Under the pieces are notes generated by a model, which was given only the letters and a program-made list of their open reading frames with translations, had not been told where the DNA came from and did not search any database. The position numbers and the translations under genes are program-made. This document shows positions 27,831-38,390 of a stretch of 64,000 nucleotides of DNA, piece after piece. This DNA is from Sphingobacterium daejeonense (lineage in GTDB: Bacteria > Bacteroidota > Bacteroidia > Sphingobacteriales > Sphingobacteriaceae), in contig NZ_LR590470.1 of assembly GCF_901472535.1 (NCBI RefSeq), forward strand, positions 2,418,001-2,482,000, given 5' to 3'. Each line of letters starts with the position of its first letter. Positions within the stretch are counted from its first letter, which is position 1.

Positions 27831-28889
27831 ATGAAAAATTATTTGAATGCATTTTTTGTAGGAATATTATTGGTGACAACATTTTCAAATTGTTCAAAGT
27901 CTAATATTGATCCTACAGTAGACGGTGATAACGATTCTACAATAACTACTCCAGCTGCTCCAGAATTTCTGTTCGCTGGTCTACAATATACAGGGAAATA
28001 TAACAACAACCATTGGAGAGCAGTTGCCGTAATTAAAGATTCTATTATTCAACTCTCACCAAATAGGACCTCAGATGCTATAGGTATTGTGAGTGTACAA
28101 AATGATGTGTATGTGGCTGGAAAACAGAAAAATGCCGCCAATGAAACATTTGTATCCTATTGGAAAAATGGTAAATTAAACCGGCTAAGTGAAGGCAAGG
28201 CAGGTAACCTTGCAACAGCAATACATACCGATGGAAAAAACGTATACATCGCAGGAAAAGTCAGAGATGTCCAGGTGGAACCAACCACATATATGTGGAC
28301 AAATGGAAAAAGGGAAAGGAAAGCATGTTGCTTGGCGATGACTGGAATATATGCAATCGACACTTACGATGGAAAAGTAGTTGCTGCTGGAAAATTTGCC
28401 AATTTAGCAACTATGTGGAAAGATGGATCGGCTATCGCTTTGGCCCCTCAGGGCTCAGGTGCTGAATATATAAAAGTAGTCAATAAAGAAGCGTATGTAT
28501 TGGGCTGGGAAAACTCATCACAATCTACCAATGCTGTATCCGTGTGGAAAGACGATGTAGAAGTCTTTAAAAATCAAATTGGTTTTAATATAATTAATGT
28601 AAAAGGCTTTATGGAAGGCAAAGACTATTATTATGCGGTAAACTATAATGATGATAATTATAAAAAACGTACAGCTATATATAAAAACAAGCAATTCCTG
28701 TATAAATTAGGAGGCAACAATGAAGCAACAATTACTGGAATTAAGTTTCACAAAGGAAAAGTATATACCGTTGGAAACCTGTTTTTAAGCAATGGTGGAG
28801 TACAAGCTATGTTTTGGGAGGATGGAAAAGCAAAAACAGATTTTCTAAAGGGGAAACCAATATTTATTAATGATTTCTTTATAAAATAA
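27831..28889 (+). CDS. lipoprotein with beta-propeller-like repeats
   Basis: 352 residues; signal peptide with lipobox FSNC. Repeats of about 45 residues with a W-K-x-G/N-G core recur: SYWKNGKLNRL, YMWTNGKRERK, TMWKDGSAIAL, SVWKDDVEVF, AIYKNKQFLYK, MFWEDGKAKTD, each preceded by a VYIAGK/YVLGWE-type strand. This suggests a six-bladed propeller on the cell surface or in the periplasm. No catalytic site is seen. It ends seven bases from a convergent gene. Confidence 0.7.
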   Translation: MKNYLNAFFVGILLVTTFSNCSKSNIDPTVDGDNDSTITTPAAPEFLFAGLQYTGKYNNNHWRAVAVIKDSIIQLSPNRTSDAIGIVSVQNDVYVAGKQKNAANETFVSYWKNGKLNRLSEGKAGNLATAIHTDGKNVYIAGKVRDVQVEPTTYMWTNGKRERKACCLAMTGIYAIDTYDGKVVAAGKFANLATMWKDGSAIALAPQGSGAEYIKVVNKEAYVLGWENSSQSTNAVSVWKDDVEVFKNQIGFNIINVKGFMEGKDYYYAVNYNDDNYKKRTAIYKNKQFLYKLGGNNEATITGIKFHKGKVYTVGNLFLSNGGVQAMFWEDGKAKTDFLKGKPIFINDFFIK

Positions 28890-28895
28890 ATCGGA

Positions 28896-29603
28896 TTAAT
28901 ATTCCCAGCCTACAAATCTTTGACTTAATTTTCCATCTGAAAATACCCACACGACATAATTGAAACAACTGCCGTCACCAACTCCCTGGTATGCAAAATA
29001 ATGATTTCCATTGCGATAGTATTCAAAACTATTCTGTGCGGATATTACCCCTAAAATATACTTCTGGGGGATATGGAGTTTTTGACCATTCAAGGTTGCA
29101 GTCGCTTTTATTACAGCAGTCTTTGGCAAACCACAATCTGCTAGGTAATAATGAAAACCATTTATGGTCTTAGGAGCATAACTAGATTCTTCATGGTAAG
29201 TTAATCTGTAATCTTGCTTTCGAAAAGCTTTGATTTCAAAATCCATCGAGAATACTCCAGAATTAGGCTTTTTCAATGCATTTAATTCTTTCATCTGAGA
29301 TTTATGAATAAATCCAGTCTCCATTTCTATATGATCTGTTTCTTCCAAAATAGAAAATGGACGCTCATTATAAAATAATATCTTCTTCCAATCTTCATTC
29401 TCAGACCCTTCATCAATTTCGTCCAATAATATGATTGTATTTTCCTTTAGTTTGGTGATAATCTTAGATTTCGCACCAGCACCTGTCCTAACATGAGTAT
29501 AACCCTCTTTACTACTGATTATATATGGCTGAGCTTTGGAAATTGATGTACTTAAACATATAAAACCAAAGAAAATAAAAAGATAGATCTTCCTTAAAAA
29601 CAT
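28896..29603 (-). CDS. exported SH3 domain protein
   Basis: 235 residues; signal peptide (about 1-24, ending SKA). The N-terminal mature part is a bacterial SH3 domain (YIISSKEGYTHVRTGAGAKS to NTIILLDEID). The C-terminal part (YHYYLADCGLPKTAVIK; GDGSCFNYVVWVFSDGKLSQ) has two or three Cys and is not recognised. Periplasmic. Confidence 0.68.
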   Translation of the reverse strand: MFLRKIYLFIFFGFICLSTSISKAQPYIISSKEGYTHVRTGAGAKSKIITKLKENTIILLDEIDEGSENEDWKKILFYNERPFSILEETDHIEMETGFIHKSQMKELNALKKPNSGVFSMDFEIKAFRKQDYRLTYHEESSYAPKTINGFHYYLADCGLPKTAVIKATATLNGQKLHIPQKYILGVISAQNSFEYYRNGNHYFAYQGVGDGSCFNYVVWVFSDGKLSQRFVGWEY

Positions 29604-29788
29604 AATAATTGATATTTAAATGAATGAAATCAATTGAGATACAAATTAATAAAACAGTTTTATCCTATAATTTATTCAGTATATACAATTCGTTTACATA
29701 TCATATAATTAATTGCCTTTAATATTGCTTCTCGGTTTTTACCTTATGACATAATTTGGGTAAATTAGAAAGATAAGATAGATATTTC

Positions 29789-31909
29789 ATGGATCACAAA
29801 CATATATATAATAGCAATGGCGTTTGCGAAATTTGCAGTCAAACGGCTAAAGTTTATAAAAATGCAAATGCTGATGACCTTTTAAAATCCAACAAAAAAG
29901 TAAAACAAAGTGCTGATCTTACCAAAGAACATGGTCATCAGCATACAGATGATGATGGACATGACCACGAGCACTCACACGATGATGGACATGATCACGA
30001 TCATTCTCATGATGTCGATGGAAATCTATTTATCCTGTTTAGACCTGCAATTATCAGTTTAGTATTATTGCTTTCAGCATTAGCTTTTGATCATCTTTTT
30101 AAATTCTCTTGGTTTACAGGTTGGCTTAGAATCATTTGGTATATAGCTGCATATTTACCAGTAGGTCTACCGGTACTTAAAGATGCAATGATCAGTATAA
30201 AAAAAGGAAATTTCTTTTCAGAATTTTTCTTGATGGGATTAGCTACCCTAGGTGCTTTTGCAATTGGCGAATATCCAGAAGGTGTAGCAGTTATGCTTTT
30301 CTATGCAGTAGGTGAAGCCTTTCAGACACTTGCTGTGTCTAGAGCAAAATCTAATATTAAAGCCCTCCTTGACCAACGACCGGACGAAGCTAATATTTTA
30401 GTGGATGGAAAAACTAAAGTTATTAAAGCATTAGATGCCAAAATTGGAGATATAGTTCAGCTCAAACCCGGTGAAAAGTTGGCATTAGACGGAAAGTTAA
30501 TCTCTGACTCGGGTTCTTTTAACACCGCAGCATTGACTGGCGAAAGTAAACCTGACACTAAAAATAAAGGCGAAACAGTCCTCGCAGGAATGATTAATCT
30601 AAATACTGTAACACAAGTGGAGATAACTTCTGCTTATGAGGACAGTAAATTGAGTAAAATTCTGGAAATGGTTCAGAATGCAAGTACACAAAAAGCTCCA
30701 ACAGAATTATTTATTTCAAAATTTGCGAAAATCTATACCCCAATTGTAGTCTTCCTCGCAATTGGTATCGCTTTTATACCTGCCTTATTTGTTAATGATT
30801 ATGTCTTTCAAGATTGGCTATACAGAGCCTTGATATTTTTAGTGGTATCCTGTCCTTGTGCATTGGTAATTTCAATCCCATTGGGATATTTTGGTGGGAT
30901 AGGTGCAGCAAGCAAACATGGAATACTGGTAAAAGGAGGAAACTTCTTGGATAGCTTGGCCGCTGTAAAACACGTCGTCATGGATAAAACTGGAACAATG
31001 ACAGAAGGCGTATTTAAAGTTGCCGAAGTAAATTTTGATCAACAAGTCGATCAACAACAAATACTAAAGTATGTCAATGAAATAGAAAATAACAGTACCC
31101 ATCCTGTAGCGACTGCCATACATGAATATGTAGGTGAAATACAAGAAAATATAACCATTCAAAACGTAGAAGAAATTACAGGTCATGGATTAAGAGGTAC
31201 AGTAGACCAAAAAGAATTGTTGGTTGGAAACTATAAGCTAATGGACAAATACAATATATCATATCCTAAAGAACATAGAGAAATTGTATTTACTACGATA
31301 GCGGTAGCATTTGACGAGAAATATATAGGTTATATTAGTATTGCTGACAAAATCAAAGCGGGAGCAAAAGAAACTATAGAAGTATTGCATAAAGAAGGTG
31401 TTAATGTGACGATGTTAAGTGGTGACAAGTCTACAGTTGTCAACGAAGTGGCTAAAGAACTAAAGATAGATTCAGCATATGGTGACCTTTTGCCTGAAGA
31501 CAAAGTTGAAAGATTGAAAGCAGTTAAAGCCAATGATCGTATAGTCGCATTCGTTGGAGATGGAGTTAATGACGCACCTGTTGTAGCAATAAGCGATGTA
31601 GGTATCGCTATGGGAGGTTTGGGCTCAGATGCTACTATAGAAACTGCAGATGTCGTAATTCAAGACGATAAACCTTTGAAAATACCTATGTCCATAATGA
31701 TCGGGAAGAAGACTAAAAAGATTGTTTGGCAGAATATCGGTCTTGCATTTGGCGTTAAAGCGATTGTATTGATCCTCGGAGCAGGTGGATTGGCAACCAT
31801 GTGGGAAGCCGTTTTTGCAGATGTAGGAGTCGCATTGTTGGCCATTTTAAATGCTGTAAGAATTCAGAAAACAGATTTTAATAAACTTCTTAATAAAAGA
31901 TCCAATTAA
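29789..31909 (+). CDS. Zn/Cd/Pb-type heavy-metal P1B ATPase
   Basis: 706 residues. The N-terminus has two Cys (CEICS) and a His/Asp-rich tail (HGHQHTDDDGHDHEHSHDD) instead of a classical HMA domain. Eight membrane segments; metal-site CPC in VVSCPCALVIS, phosphorylation site DKTGTMTEG, TGES, and hinge GDGVNDAP are all present. CPC with an HP locus (STHPVATAI) fits the Zn2+/Cd2+/Pb2+ exporters (ZntA/CadA). It pumps metal out of the cytoplasm. No metal regulator lies next to it. Its stop overlaps the stop of a convergent secreted gene. Confidence 0.93.
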   Translation: MDHKHIYNSNGVCEICSQTAKVYKNANADDLLKSNKKVKQSADLTKEHGHQHTDDDGHDHEHSHDDGHDHDHSHDVDGNLFILFRPAIISLVLLLSALAFDHLFKFSWFTGWLRIIWYIAAYLPVGLPVLKDAMISIKKGNFFSEFFLMGLATLGAFAIGEYPEGVAVMLFYAVGEAFQTLAVSRAKSNIKALLDQRPDEANILVDGKTKVIKALDAKIGDIVQLKPGEKLALDGKLISDSGSFNTAALTGESKPDTKNKGETVLAGMINLNTVTQVEITSAYEDSKLSKILEMVQNASTQKAPTELFISKFAKIYTPIVVFLAIGIAFIPALFVNDYVFQDWLYRALIFLVVSCPCALVISIPLGYFGGIGAASKHGILVKGGNFLDSLAAVKHVVMDKTGTMTEGVFKVAEVNFDQQVDQQQILKYVNEIENNSTHPVATAIHEYVGEIQENITIQNVEEITGHGLRGTVDQKELLVGNYKLMDKYNISYPKEHREIVFTTIAVAFDEKYIGYISIADKIKAGAKETIEVLHKEGVNVTMLSGDKSTVVNEVAKELKIDSAYGDLLPEDKVERLKAVKANDRIVAFVGDGVNDAPVVAISDVGIAMGGLGSDATIETADVVIQDDKPLKIPMSIMIGKKTKKIVWQNIGLAFGVKAIVLILGAGGLATMWEAVFADVGVALLAILNAVRIQKTDFNKLLNKRSN

Positions 31910-32744
31910 GGAGTTTCCGAATTTATTCCACCCACATTGAACGTCGTGTGATTATGATCATGGTTATGAATATAGGGTTTATACTGATTGCTCATATTGA
32001 GTTCTATGCCTTCTGAATCTTTAAAAAGATAATTATTGGATATATAATCATATTTCATACTGAAAATAGGTTGGTTATCTACTAATATGGAATTAGTATA
32101 CCCAAAATTCGTTTTTCTGACCGCTTCGTATAACCACTAGAATAGGTGGCGATCATTTTTGCAATACCAGAATTCTTTAACTCTACTGAATTGTTGGCAT
32201 TGTCAATCACGCTGAAACCTCGCTTGATACGGTTGATATCTAAATTATATCCTTCACTATTTTTAATACTTAACAAGTGCCACATATCAAATGTCAAATC
32301 ATAAATAACATCATGCTCATCTTTTATTGCAAATTCGTAGACCCCTTTTCTAAATGAAGTTATAGTTCTCCCATCTGGGTAATAAAACGTGAAATTCCCT
32401 TTCCCATTGATTTCTAGTTCAGAAGTCAATCCATGAATATCCTTGAAAACCATAAAATTTGGCCAACCATTAACAATGGATAAATAATTGCTTTTCGAAT
32501 AACCGAAATATCCGTCATCGGACAATAACATCATATACGCAATAATTTGGAATTCATCACTGAACATGTCTTTAATTGGAAAACCCATGAGCCGCTGGTC
32601 AACAATTCTTTCAAATATTAAATCGGTTTTACTTTGGACAGTCGAGTCTGTAACAGATAGACTGTCAAGTTGCGAATATCCGTCCGTTATAGAACCAATA
32701 GAAAAGGTTAGGAGCAGAACTAGAAATTTTAAATAAGTTGGCAT
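31906..32744 (-). CDS. exported hypothetical protein with His-rich C-terminus (frameshifted)
   Basis: Signal peptide about 1-24, then an unknown beta-rich domain (NGKGNFTFYYPDGRTITSF). The annotated frame stops at 32082 after GILIPY, but adding one A at the run complementary to 32112-32116 continues with TNFGYTNSILVDNQPIFSMK and ends YIHNHDHNHTTFNVGG...SETP at 31906. The clean continuation to a stop that abuts the ATPase stop supports a sequence error. The IHNHDHNH end next to a metal pump hints at metal binding, which is inference. Confidence 0.6.
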
Positions 32745-32860
32745 ATTGATCCGATAAATTTTCAGTTAATAATAAAAGCGTATTTTCAGGTATGGACTGA
32801 AGAAAATGCGATAAGTTTAATCAAAAAGAAAATTAAGTCATCGGAGTTTTAAAAACAAAA

Positions 32861-32892
32861 AAAGGCACCCATTAAGGGTGCCTTTAATTTTT
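32861..32892 (-). terminator. terminator after DUF4382 gene
   Basis: AAAGGCACCC / GGGTGCCTTT with a five-base loop, A-rich on the left (U run on the minus transcript), directly after the DUF4382 stop. Confidence 0.9.
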
Positions 32893-32902
32893 TATATACA
32901 AA

Positions 32903-33682
32903 CTAGTTTGCTGGACTTAATTCTATTTGACCTAAATCTTTAATTTCACCCGTAGTAACAGTTACATTTTCAATCGAATCCTTTAGAAAATTACCGGCGG
33001 TCGGAACAATATCAACCTTGTAAGTACCTTGTTCAATACCTGGGAAATAAAATTTACCAGTTGGGCCAGCTAAAGTACCCAATGTATCTGTTCCTTTAAT
33101 AGCAAATACATGAGCATTTGACGTTATTGGAGAAACAAATCCTGTTAAAGCTCCAGAAACAGCTACAGGAATCGCACGAATAACTGGTTTTAATATATAT
33201 TTGCCATTTTTTTCATTATGAACAATTGATTTAGATGCATCAAAATCCAACGCCAAGGTATAGGCAATGTTAGGGATTAAATCATCCTGAACTTTGATTT
33301 TTACACCAGATGATTGTCCTGATGGAGTTGTTAAGTCATGAGGGGTTCCATTTACCACGATTTTGTTATCATCATCCAATACCAATCTTACTTCTTGCAA
33401 TCTTCCAGAAGGAACGTCATGTTCTGCTAAAAGGAAAAATTTACCTTCACGATAATCAAGCATATCAAATGGATCATGGTCCACATCAATTACTTGTTTT
33501 CCGCCTTCTGTGATAACCTCAATATGATCGATATCTAAAATGATTTGATCATAATATGCTGGTGCATCTGTAATTTCAATCCTCACAGGAGTAGTACCAT
33601 TGGTGGTGTTTGTGTTGTCTGTGCTACAGCTTGCCAAGCTTAAAGCAGCTGCTGCTAATGATAATCCTAGTAATGCTTTCAT
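32903..33682 (-). CDS. DUF4382 lipoprotein
   Basis: Start taken at the ATG 33682 (MKALLGLSLAAAALSLASCS), which gives a normal lipoprotein signal (Cys about 19); the longer frame adds 17 unlikely residues. VRIEITDAPAYYDQIILDID and EHDVPSGRLQEVRLVLDDDN are DUF4382 signatures; a beta-sandwich (SGALTGFVSPITSNAHVFAI, GKFYFPGIEQGTYKVDIVPT) resembling a carboxypeptidase-regulatory-like fold ends the protein. Envelope protein of unknown function. Confidence 0.82.
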   Translation of the reverse strand: MKALLGLSLAAAALSLASCSTDNTNTTNGTTPVRIEITDAPAYYDQIILDIDHIEVITEGGKQVIDVDHDPFDMLDYREGKFFLLAEHDVPSGRLQEVRLVLDDDNKIVVNGTPHDLTTPSGQSSGVKIKVQDDLIPNIAYTLALDFDASKSIVHNEKNGKYILKPVIRAIPVAVSGALTGFVSPITSNAHVFAIKGTDTLGTLAGPTGKFYFPGIEQGTYKVDIVPTAGNFLKDSIENVTVTTGEIKDLGQIELSPAN

Positions 33683-33758
33683 AGTAATTTCCGTTATTAG
33701 AAAAATCATTAAACAATTAATGTACCAGTTCAAACAATTATTGTTTTTTTAACATTTA

Positions 33759-35555
33759 CTACGTCAGGAAAATAGGCCTATCTAACTTCATAGCAATACG
33801 ATAAGCCGCATTCATCAATCCTACATGGCTATATGCTTGCGGAAAATTACCCCATTGGCTACCATCATCTTCATGTACATCTTCCGAAAATAGTTGAAGA
33901 TCATTGCCATATTCAAGCAATTGTTCAAAGGTTTCTTTAGCTTCATCCAGACGACCAACACAGGCCAACGCTTCAACATACCAGAATGCACAAACTAAAA
34001 ACGTAGTCTTCGGCTTTCCAAAATCATCCCTATGTAGATAGCGATAAAATAGACCATTCTTACCCTTCAATTCTTTCTCAACTGCCGCCAGATGCTTCTT
34101 TGCCCTTTCAGAACTAGGATCTAAATAGTTCATAAGAATCAATTGTAAGGTACTTGCATCCAAATTTGTTCCCTCATCCGAATTTCTGTAAACTTCGTTT
34201 TCAGGGTCATAACATTTTTCAATATAAGCTGCTGCCTTATCCATTAAGGTTTTGGCTTGTTCCTCAATATCCTTATAGTTATTTTGTTGCGCAATCTTCA
34301 AAGCTGCAGATGCGCCAGCCCATTGAAATAGGTTTGAATAAGCATGATGATTAGCTATATTTCGAAACTCCCAAATTCCAGCATCTTTTTCATCAATGGT
34401 CATCTGAATTTTTTCCAAGATATATTTTAACCATGATTTGGCATCCTTTCTTTCATCTTGTGGAAAACGATAGTCTGTATACAAGGGGAGAAGGGCAATC
34501 ATAGCCTGACCATACACATCGTTTTGAATATGCTCATAGGCTTGGTTCCCGATTCGAACAGGTTTATTCCCGCGATAACCTTCCAAATAATCCAACTCTA
34601 TCTCTGTCAACGCCTTCCGCCCTAAAATACCATACAAAGGTTGCAATCTTCCAGAATCTGATTGTGTTATGGAGGTAATGTAATTAGCAAATTCCTCCAA
34701 TTCATCGAATTTACCAATATGGCTCAGCGCCGTAAGTACGTAATAACTGTCACGAACCCAACAATATCGATAATCCCAATTCCGACCAGAGCCCGGTGAT
34801 TCAGGTAAACTCGTAGTACTAGAAGCGATAATAGCCCCGGTATCTTCGTATTGATGCAATTTAAGGACTAACGCTGATCGAATAATATGATCCTGATAAT
34901 AATTAGGAATATTCGCCTTTTTCGTCCAACGCCTCCAGTAGATTTTGGTTTTGATCAAAAACTCTTCAGCCGTTTGCTGTAAGGAAGCTTCAAAAGTATT
35001 GCCATATGAAAGAATCATATACTTCTTTTCCGTCAATAGAAAGTTGCCTTGTTCTTCATCAAAAAAATGACTGATCGGAATATTGGTAGTCAAACGCATG
35101 CTCTCTTTATCATGCTCAAATTTGATATGATTACTACCTCTAAATTTATTGAATTCATCTCGACCGTAATTGGCCCGAGGATGACAATTCACACGAATAG
35201 AAGGATTCCCATACATAGGTTCCACAATCCTAACTAGCATCAAAGGCTTAAAATAACGATCATATTGAACAAAGCGTGGAGCAAAGTCCGTAACCCTAAA
35301 ACCTGAATGCTCACCCTTTACTTCGGTGACTAATATATTGGTATTCTCTAAATAATATTGATTAGAAGTGATTTGTGTATCATTCAACTTGATGTTGAAT
35401 TCACCTCCTTTGTTAACGTCCAATAAACACCCAAAAACAAAACTGTCCTCAAAGGTCGGCCAACAAAGCCAGTTTATATTCGTGCTCTTATGGACATGAG
35501 CGATAAAATTACAATTCCCAATTATTCCACTATTATATATATGTCTTTTATCCAT
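33759..35555 (-). CDS. glycoside hydrolase family 15 (glucoamylase/trehalase type)
   Basis: 598 residues, cytoplasmic. The N-terminal beta-sandwich (IGNCNFIAHVHKSTNINWLC) precedes an (alpha/alpha)6 barrel with SLPESPGSGRNWDYRYCWVR then DS, where the first catalytic Glu region of GH15 lies, and the later SEDVHEDDGSQWGNFPQAYS with the second acid. It is 19 bases downstream of the trehalose-6-phosphate synthase/phosphatase gene; GH15 members in such loci can be trehalases or act on alpha-glucans. Which one is not decided by sequence alone. Confidence 0.88.
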   Translation of the reverse strand: MDKRHIYNSGIIGNCNFIAHVHKSTNINWLCWPTFEDSFVFGCLLDVNKGGEFNIKLNDTQITSNQYYLENTNILVTEVKGEHSGFRVTDFAPRFVQYDRYFKPLMLVRIVEPMYGNPSIRVNCHPRANYGRDEFNKFRGSNHIKFEHDKESMRLTTNIPISHFFDEEQGNFLLTEKKYMILSYGNTFEASLQQTAEEFLIKTKIYWRRWTKKANIPNYYQDHIIRSALVLKLHQYEDTGAIIASSTTSLPESPGSGRNWDYRYCWVRDSYYVLTALSHIGKFDELEEFANYITSITQSDSGRLQPLYGILGRKALTEIELDYLEGYRGNKPVRIGNQAYEHIQNDVYGQAMIALLPLYTDYRFPQDERKDAKSWLKYILEKIQMTIDEKDAGIWEFRNIANHHAYSNLFQWAGASAALKIAQQNNYKDIEEQAKTLMDKAAAYIEKCYDPENEVYRNSDEGTNLDASTLQLILMNYLDPSSERAKKHLAAVEKELKGKNGLFYRYLHRDDFGKPKTTFLVCAFWYVEALACVGRLDEAKETFEQLLEYGNDLQLFSEDVHEDDGSQWGNFPQAYSHVGLMNAAYRIAMKLDRPIFLT

Positions 35556-35574
35556 AAATTTTCTTTATACTTTT

Positions 35575-37773
35575 TTACTTGCTTAAAGAGTCCAATAATC
35601 GTAGGACTTCCTCATGATTTTCAACGTAATACTTCGCATGAGATTGTTTATCACCAACTTTTATGGTGATACTTGTATCAGGTAAGGAGATAAACATATC
35701 TTCATCGGTAGCATCATCACCGATGCACAATATGAAATCTGGCTTTATCTGATCAACGATGTTGATGGCTGCTTTGCCTTTATTGATTAGTTTACTCTTT
35801 ATTTCAATCACACGGTCGCCATTGATAATCTGCAAATCCAAAACCTGATTTAAATGCCTTAATTCCTGAAGTAATTCTTGAGCCTGCCTAATACCAAAAG
35901 CCTTTTCAACCTTTCGATAGTGCCATGCTAAGGAATAAGACTTCTCTTCAATAGAGGATCCAGGAGTTCTATCTGTAAATCTTTGAAGGATTTCATGAAT
36001 ATCTGCCTTCCAAGTATTACTTAAGCCAGGAACCAAATGCCATTCCTTATTCGGAAAATTACTCCAAATTCCATGTTCGGCAATTAGGTAATAAGGTCTT
36101 TCTGAAAACCATTTGTCCAAATTGCTGTATTTTCTACCCGAAATAATGGAAATATGGTTTTTTGGATCCCTGCTCAATTGATCCAATACATCGTAAACCT
36201 GTTGCGTAGGAGTGGCCTTGTCCGCATTCTTGTTGAAACCAACCAAAGTACCGTCATAGTCCAAAAGAATCAACCTATTGCTGCTTTTTGCATAGGATGA
36301 TTTGATCTCGGCTTCGACTTTTTCACGAACCTTACGCGCCAATTCATCCCTCTGAGTATTTTTGACCTCAGAAAGCCTTTGCATAAATAAATTAACCCAA
36401 TGATGAACCGTAAATTTGGAAACGATCTCCTGACTGGATTTCAACCTTTCATCTTGTTCTTCAACAGGCATCGTAATCGCCTCATAAAGTGTTCTACTCG
36501 TCCTTTGAACCGCATATGGATTGATGATCAAAGCATCCGAAAGTTCCTTAGAAGCTCCCGCAAACTCACTGATAACCAAAACACCAGTTGAATCTTGCTT
36601 ACTCGCTATAAATTCCTTGGAAACCAGATTCATACCATCGTATAATGAGGTTATCCAACATACATCTGCAGCAGAATACAAAGCCGACAAAACATCAAAT
36701 GGAAGTGAATCGTAAAAATAAGCAATAGGCTGCCAACCAGGTTTCCCATGAACAGCATTGATGTTACCTACTTTACGGTCAATCTCGTTCCTCAATTTCT
36801 TATATTGACCAACCTGATCCCGAGATGGGACAATCAGCATATATAAAACAATCTTCCCAATGAGTTCTGAATGATTGTTCAACATGATTTCAAATGAAGT
36901 CAATCGCTGTAAAATACCTTTACTGTAATCTAAACGGTCAACAGACAATATAATCTTTTGGTCCTTATATAAGCTTTTTAGATGAGTAGCATAATTTCGA
37001 GTCTCCGGAGTAACTGCTTGATTCTTGTATTTTTCGTAATCAATTCCCATTGGAAATACATCCACCAAAACTTTACGACCATTGATCTTTAATTGATTGA
37101 TATTCGTGGGTAAATTCAAAATCCCAGAACTTGAATCTAAAAAATTATCGACATTTTCATAAGTATGAAAACCGATGAGATCAGAACCCATTAAACCCAT
37201 CAACAATTCTTCGCGCCATGGAAGCATTTTGAAAAGTTCAATCGGAGGGAAGGGGATATGATGAAAATAACCTATGCTGCATGATTCTTTTTGTTCCCTG
37301 ATATAATTGGGAACAAGCATCAATTGATAATCATGAACCCAAACATGAGTGTTTTCTTCAATAAAAGGAATGGCAGCCTCTGCAAATTTTCGGTTCGCTT
37401 CCGTGTAACTAATCCAATAGTCTTGTTTTAATTCAACATAACTTGGTCGATAATGACACAAAGGCCATAAAATAGCATTTGAAAAACCCTCATAATAACC
37501 TTTGATTTCTGCTTCAGTAAGAAAAACTGGAATTAGATTCAGCTTTTTTAATTCTTCTCTGATTAACTTCTCTTCAGATTCGTTCTTGGGGATAATCCCT
37601 GGCCATCCAATCCACCAAGATCCATTTTCCTTATAAAAGGATCCTAATCCTGTCGCCAAGCCCCCTTCACTGGCAGTAAATTTAAGCTTTGACTTTTTTC
37701 TCTCAATTTTGACGGGTAGGCGATTCGAAATGATTAGAGTACCTGTTGCGGGTATGTCTAGATTTTGTAGCAT
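35575..37773 (-). CDS. otsA/otsB fusion: fused trehalose-6-phosphate synthase/phosphatase
   Basis: 732 residues. OtsA (GT20, about 1-480): IISNRLPVKIER, ASEGGLATGLGSF, WWIGWPGI, VHDYQLMLVPNYIRE, SVDRLDYSKGI and SEFAGASKELSDALIINPYA. OtsB (HAD, about 500-732): LILLDYDGTLVGF with both Asp, ISIISGRKYSNL, and CIGDDATDEDMF. It makes trehalose from UDP-glucose and glucose-6-phosphate, used as an osmolyte and stress protectant. First gene of a two-gene unit with GH15. Confidence 0.95.
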   Translation of the reverse strand: MLQNLDIPATGTLIISNRLPVKIERKKSKLKFTASEGGLATGLGSFYKENGSWWIGWPGIIPKNESEEKLIREELKKLNLIPVFLTEAEIKGYYEGFSNAILWPLCHYRPSYVELKQDYWISYTEANRKFAEAAIPFIEENTHVWVHDYQLMLVPNYIREQKESCSIGYFHHIPFPPIELFKMLPWREELLMGLMGSDLIGFHTYENVDNFLDSSSGILNLPTNINQLKINGRKVLVDVFPMGIDYEKYKNQAVTPETRNYATHLKSLYKDQKIILSVDRLDYSKGILQRLTSFEIMLNNHSELIGKIVLYMLIVPSRDQVGQYKKLRNEIDRKVGNINAVHGKPGWQPIAYFYDSLPFDVLSALYSAADVCWITSLYDGMNLVSKEFIASKQDSTGVLVISEFAGASKELSDALIINPYAVQRTSRTLYEAITMPVEEQDERLKSSQEIVSKFTVHHWVNLFMQRLSEVKNTQRDELARKVREKVEAEIKSSYAKSSNRLILLDYDGTLVGFNKNADKATPTQQVYDVLDQLSRDPKNHISIISGRKYSNLDKWFSERPYYLIAEHGIWSNFPNKEWHLVPGLSNTWKADIHEILQRFTDRTPGSSIEEKSYSLAWHYRKVEKAFGIRQAQELLQELRHLNQVLDLQIINGDRVIEIKSKLINKGKAAINIVDQIKPDFILCIGDDATDEDMFISLPDTSITIKVGDKQSHAKYYVENHEEVLRLLDSLSK

Positions 37774-38390
37774 ATGTTCCTTAAATACAATCGAATCTCA
37801 AAATTGTTTTATAAATGTGTTACAACATCAATATTTCATAGTAACCCAATTGTAATTTTATTATGTACAACCACTAACCATATCAAGTAAATCAACCACA
37901 AGAATTAAAATTAATGAATTGTAATATCTAAAATTAAATTGTTATGAAATGTCAACTTTTTTATAATCAGTATTTTATTAATTATTAGATTATCCTTAAA
38001 TTTAATAGGATATTAGGATGTGATATAAATAATATTGCTTTTAATTAGAAAAAATCATATTTTTTTCAATTTCTAATTGGTAAAAATATCCTCGTAAAAT
38101 GTTATTATTTTACTGAATAACAAGTGGAGCATAACATAAGTGTCGAGCCAAAACATTAACTATTGTACTAAGGTATTTTTTAAAGTAATTGTTTAAAATT
38201 CGTGATTTTAGGGCTATAGATGCTGAACTGAATATTTAAATATATTTGTTCCAACAAATGCAAGCTAACCTATAGAATCTCCTCAATGCGTTATCCTGTA
38301 TTGCAATTATTAACAGTCCCTTGCTTTTAAAAGGACCCATTATTATTAATCATTCTGAGTTAATCTTAATAGAGATCTCAGTTATAAGAA
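37774..38390. other. 617-base divergent intergenic region
   Basis: No gene is seen. It holds the promoters of the trehalose unit (left) and of the AraC cluster (right), a TATATTTG box at 38241-38248, the pair TTTGTTCCAACAAA (about 38245-38258) and a 9-bp inverted repeat AATTAGAAA/TTTCTAATT at 38043-38078. Very AT-rich. Confidence 0.6.
38241..38248 (+). promoter_or_regulatory. -7 box candidate for the AraC cluster
   Basis: TATATTTG matches TAnnTTTG. It would give a leader of about 140 bases before the ATG at 38391, and it overlaps a small inverted repeat (TTTGTTCCAACAAA) that could be an operator. Confidence 0.4.
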
